Assembly (NCBI GenBank): GCA_964503235.1
Contig: CAZCZJ010000009.1
Span: forward strand, 1-41,376
Origin: W425 sp964503235
GTDB taxonomy: Bacteria > Chloroflexota > Dehalococcoidia > Dehalococcoidales > RBG-16-60-22
Length of the DNA: 41,376 nt
Reading direction: 5' to 3'
The position numbers and the translations under genes are program-made. Shown one piece after another: positions 39,761 through 41,376 of the stretch. Positions within the stretch are counted from its first letter, which is position 1; each line of letters opens with the position of its first letter. The notes beneath the pieces were generated by a model. It did no database searches, was not told the origin of the DNA, and was given only the letters and a program-made list of their open reading frames with translations.

Positions 39761-40096
39761 TCAGATATTATCTCTATTGCTCGGCCCTAGCATCTCCATG
39801 AGCGTATCGATAGCTTTTAACAGCTTAAGTCCGCTATCAGTAACCTGATAAGCCACCAGAGAGTTATCCATGTTCACCTTATTAACAAAGCCCTGGTTCA
39901 CTAGATATTCAAGGTATTTCTGTATCTGGTGATAGCTCATATTAGCGCTGTACATTATTTCCGTCTTGCCAGCCCCGTTTTCGCCTATGCGCAGCATATC
40001 AGCGATAATTTCGATGTTGGAGCGCCGCTGGCTGACGGAAGGCCTGTTCCCGGAATAGGTATCCAGGTTTCTTTTGTTGTTAAGTTCTATATTCAT
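39761..40096 (-). CDS. Winged-helix transcriptional regulator (archaeal HTH_45-like)
   Basis: 111 aa. After a short polar N-terminus, RSNIEIIADMLRIGENGAGKTEIMYSANMSYHQIQKYLEYLVNQGFV (in outline) forms a winged helix-turn-helix. It is of the kind common in archaea and Dehalococcoidia, continuing VAYQVTDSGLKLLKAIDTLMEML as wing and dimer helix. It is a single-gene unit with its own promoter and terminator. The promoter places the transcript start at or next to the ATG, and an AGTGT-tg-ACACT near-palindrome overlaps the -35, consistent with autoregulation. Confidence 0.82.
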   Translation of the reverse strand: MNIELNNKRNLDTYSGNRPSVSQRRSNIEIIADMLRIGENGAGKTEIMYSANMSYHQIQKYLEYLVNQGFVNKVNMDNSLVAYQVTDSGLKLLKAIDTLMEMLGPSNRDNI

Positions 40097-40104
40097 TCAG
40101 GACT

Positions 40105-40133
40105 ATTGTACTGCTCGGTATGTACAGTGTCAA
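40105..40133 (-). promoter_or_regulatory. Promoter giving a leaderless mRNA for the winged-helix gene
   Basis: On the minus strand TTGACA (40133-40128), 17 bases, TACAAT (40110-40105). Eight bases separate the -10 from ATG 40096, so the leader should be 0-2 bases. No Shine-Dalgarno is present. The dyad AGTGTTGACACT covers the -35 box. Confidence 0.75.
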
Positions 40134-40181
40134 CACTTTTAAGAGTATATACGTATTGAACGCTGTAAAAATCATCGGAGG

Positions 40182-40997
40182 TTAAAAGAGGCCGAGGTAC
40201 CAGTCCAATATCTCGTTTCCCCAGAATAGGGTTATGATGGGCCCGATGGCGAGAAAGGTCCCGTAGGGAATCACGTCTTTTCTACCCTTTTTCCTGAGGA
40301 GGAGGAATATGACGGCAACAATACCCCCGATTAATATCCCGATTAGCAGCGCTACAACAACGAGAGGTAATCCGGTGACGAGGCCGATTAAAAAGGCAAG
40401 TTTGATATCTCCCATCCCCATTCCTCTCGGATTAATTAAAAATACAATAAAGAAGAAGGCGAATCCTATCGCACCCGCTATGATGCCATTGAGAATATCT
40501 ATGCTTAAAACACCTGACTCGGGCCATGAGGACTTGATATAAGTCAACACACTCCAGTCTGAAGATATGGAATCGATACCCAGTATCACCAGGGCAGCCA
40601 GGATCGCGGGATAAGTAATCCGGTTGAGGATAAGTTTATACTCCCAGTCGATGAATATTATCGCCAGGAATACACAGCACCAGAGAGCAGTAATGGCGAA
40701 TTCAGCGCTTAATCCGAAACGCAAATAGGATAGAAAGAAAACCAGGCCACTACCGACCTCAACCAATAAAACGCGTAAAGGAATATGAGCCTGGCAGTAC
40801 CGGCAGCGTCCGCGTAGTATTAAATAACTTAATACGGGTATTAGGTCGAAAAAGGAAAGTTTATGCTCACAGGCATCACAATGAGATGAAGGACGCACCA
40901 GTGATTTTCTGGAAGGAAGGCGGTCGATTAACACATTAAGGAAACTACCGACTGCCAGACCTAATAGGGTAAAGATGACGAAAAGCAGAATTTCCAT
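40182..40997 (-). CDS. Type IV prepilin peptidase (A24 family)
   Basis: 271 aa with about eight membrane helices. The cytoplasmic zinc-type cysteines Cys40, Cys43, Cys65 and Cys68 are intact, as in bifunctional peptidase/N-methylases. Catalytic aspartates are Asp117 (FIDWEY) and Asp197 in GMGMGDIK (the GxGD motif). It cleaves the leader of type IV prepilins and methylates the new N-terminus. A prepilin-like gene begins divergently 314 bases away and is a plausible substrate. Confidence 0.94.
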   Translation of the reverse strand: MEILLFVIFTLLGLAVGSFLNVLIDRLPSRKSLVRPSSHCDACEHKLSFFDLIPVLSYLILRGRCRYCQAHIPLRVLLVEVGSGLVFFLSYLRFGLSAEFAITALWCCVFLAIIFIDWEYKLILNRITYPAILAALVILGIDSISSDWSVLTYIKSSWPESGVLSIDILNGIIAGAIGFAFFFIVFLINPRGMGMGDIKLAFLIGLVTGLPLVVVALLIGILIGGIVAVIFLLLRKKGRKDVIPYGTFLAIGPIITLFWGNEILDWYLGLF

Positions 40998-41311
40998 GTC
41001 GCTTCATTTTCCTCTTTTTTCCTATAGCTAGTCAACGGGGTAAGCAATGAATTAGCTGCCCGTGCGGGCAACCGTATGTAAATGGGTGTTCCCACTGATG
41101 CAAATTAGGGGCAGGTATGATGGCGACGAACCGATTAAAAATATAAGCTGTATTGGTAACAAATATGTAGAGAACCATTGATAACACGTGTGATACGGGA
41201 CTTTTTTCTCATATAGTGATATGACTAATAACTCATTGAAACTTCATACTGCTATGATAAGCTAAACATGAGTCAATAAAACATGTAATAAACGGGAAAG
41301 GAGCGACTGAC
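40998..41311. promoter_or_regulatory. Divergent region between prepilin peptidase and pilin, possibly structured leader
   Basis: 314 bases without a gene. Around 41055-41116, CTGCCC can pair with a distal GGGCAG, and TGCCC-gtgc-GGGCA forms a hairpin inside. The result is a compact fold ahead of the pilin gene. It was compared by eye with c-di-GMP-I riboswitches, which often precede pilin genes, but it lacks their conserved core. No convincing promoter was found. Confidence 0.3.
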
Positions 41312-41376
41312 ATGAAGAAAATACTGAGGAAATTCCGCTACGGAGAAAAAGGTTTTACCCTGATCGAGCTGCTGGT
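41312..41376 (+). CDS. Type IV pilin-like protein, 5' end only
   Basis: The window ends after 21 codons. MKKILRKFRYGEKG is a positively charged prepilin leader ending in Gly14. It is followed by FTLIELL, the start of the hydrophobic pilin helix with the conserved Glu at position +5. Prepilin peptidase should cut between Gly14 and Phe15. AAAGGAG lies 8 bases before the ATG. Whether it is a major pilin or a pseudopilin cannot be told from this fragment. Confidence 0.92.
   Translation, partial: MKKILRKFRYGEKGFTLIELL

Noticed and set aside
40998..41311. c-di-GMP-I riboswitch upstream of the pilin gene
   Set aside because: The conserved GGGCAAACC and GGGACGCAAAGCC elements are missing; only vague similarity remains.

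Overview
The window reads as a chromosomal segment of a strictly anaerobic Chloroflexota bacterium, most likely class Dehalococcoidia. This rests on gene content: a DUF39/NIL-ferredoxin homocysteine pathway, a two-gene SUF system, flavodiiron protein with rubredoxin, a pan RNA leader (a motif known from Chloroflexota) and many dispersed G/C-run repeats. No rRNA, phage, IS transposase or CRISPR array was seen. The lineage is an inference; no marker phylogeny was possible.

Layout. 1-3.2 kb: the 3' end of a second copy of a NIL-ferredoxin gene, then a complete homocysteine-biosynthesis set (DUF39 protein, NIL-ferredoxin, UPF0280) behind a strong promoter with a palindromic operator. 3.2-5.5 kb (minus strand): two small unknown proteins, a glutaredoxin-like gene frameshifted at its CPYC site, and a 4,5-dihydroxyphthalate-decarboxylase-like protein. 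5.7-13.9 kb: a co-directional iron/oxygen/redox block: ferritin-like protein, SufC-SufB, flavin reductase, rubredoxin, PAS protein, flavodiiron protein, double ferritin-like fusion, Rieske protein, ferritin-like protein and an HtrA protease. 13.9-17.1 kb: YdjM-like membrane protein, coaE, rplU-rpmA-rpmE with a terminator, DUF1385. 17.1-18.2 kb: hisA-hisI (minus). 18.2-21.5 kb: pan RNA, terminator, then DUF2520-panD-panB-panC. 21.5-25.9 kb: MFS transporter, tRNA-Phe, tRNA-Gly, a repeat-rich spacer and a large orphan molybdopterin enzyme resembling pyrogallol transhydroxylase. 26-32.4 kb: xthA, HAD phosphatase, DUF72, an AT-rich HEPN-like protein, a TGS GTPase and uvrC. 32.6-37.2 kb: a signalling group (GAF protein, LuxR-type regulator with a degenerate receiver, 998-aa GGDEF/HD-GYP protein). 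37.2-41.4 kb: AT-rich GH3-family protein, RHH-like and winged-helix regulators, a prepilin peptidase and, divergently, the start of a type IV pilin-like gene.

How the genes fit together. The first set makes homocysteine from sulfide and aspartate semialdehyde. The middle block couples Fe-S assembly to O2/peroxide removal. The pan operon carries three of the four pantothenate genes plus a DUF2520 Rossmann protein that may supply the missing reductase.

The most unusual signals are translational and regulatory. Three genes (rplU, hisA and a GAF gene) have no ATG/GTG/TTG start compatible with their conserved N-termini. They appear to start at ATT, ATA and ATT, each just downstream of a promoter. 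At least two other genes have promoters placed so that their mRNAs should be leaderless. A textbook pan hairpin with two bulged adenosines precedes the DUF2520-panDBC operon.
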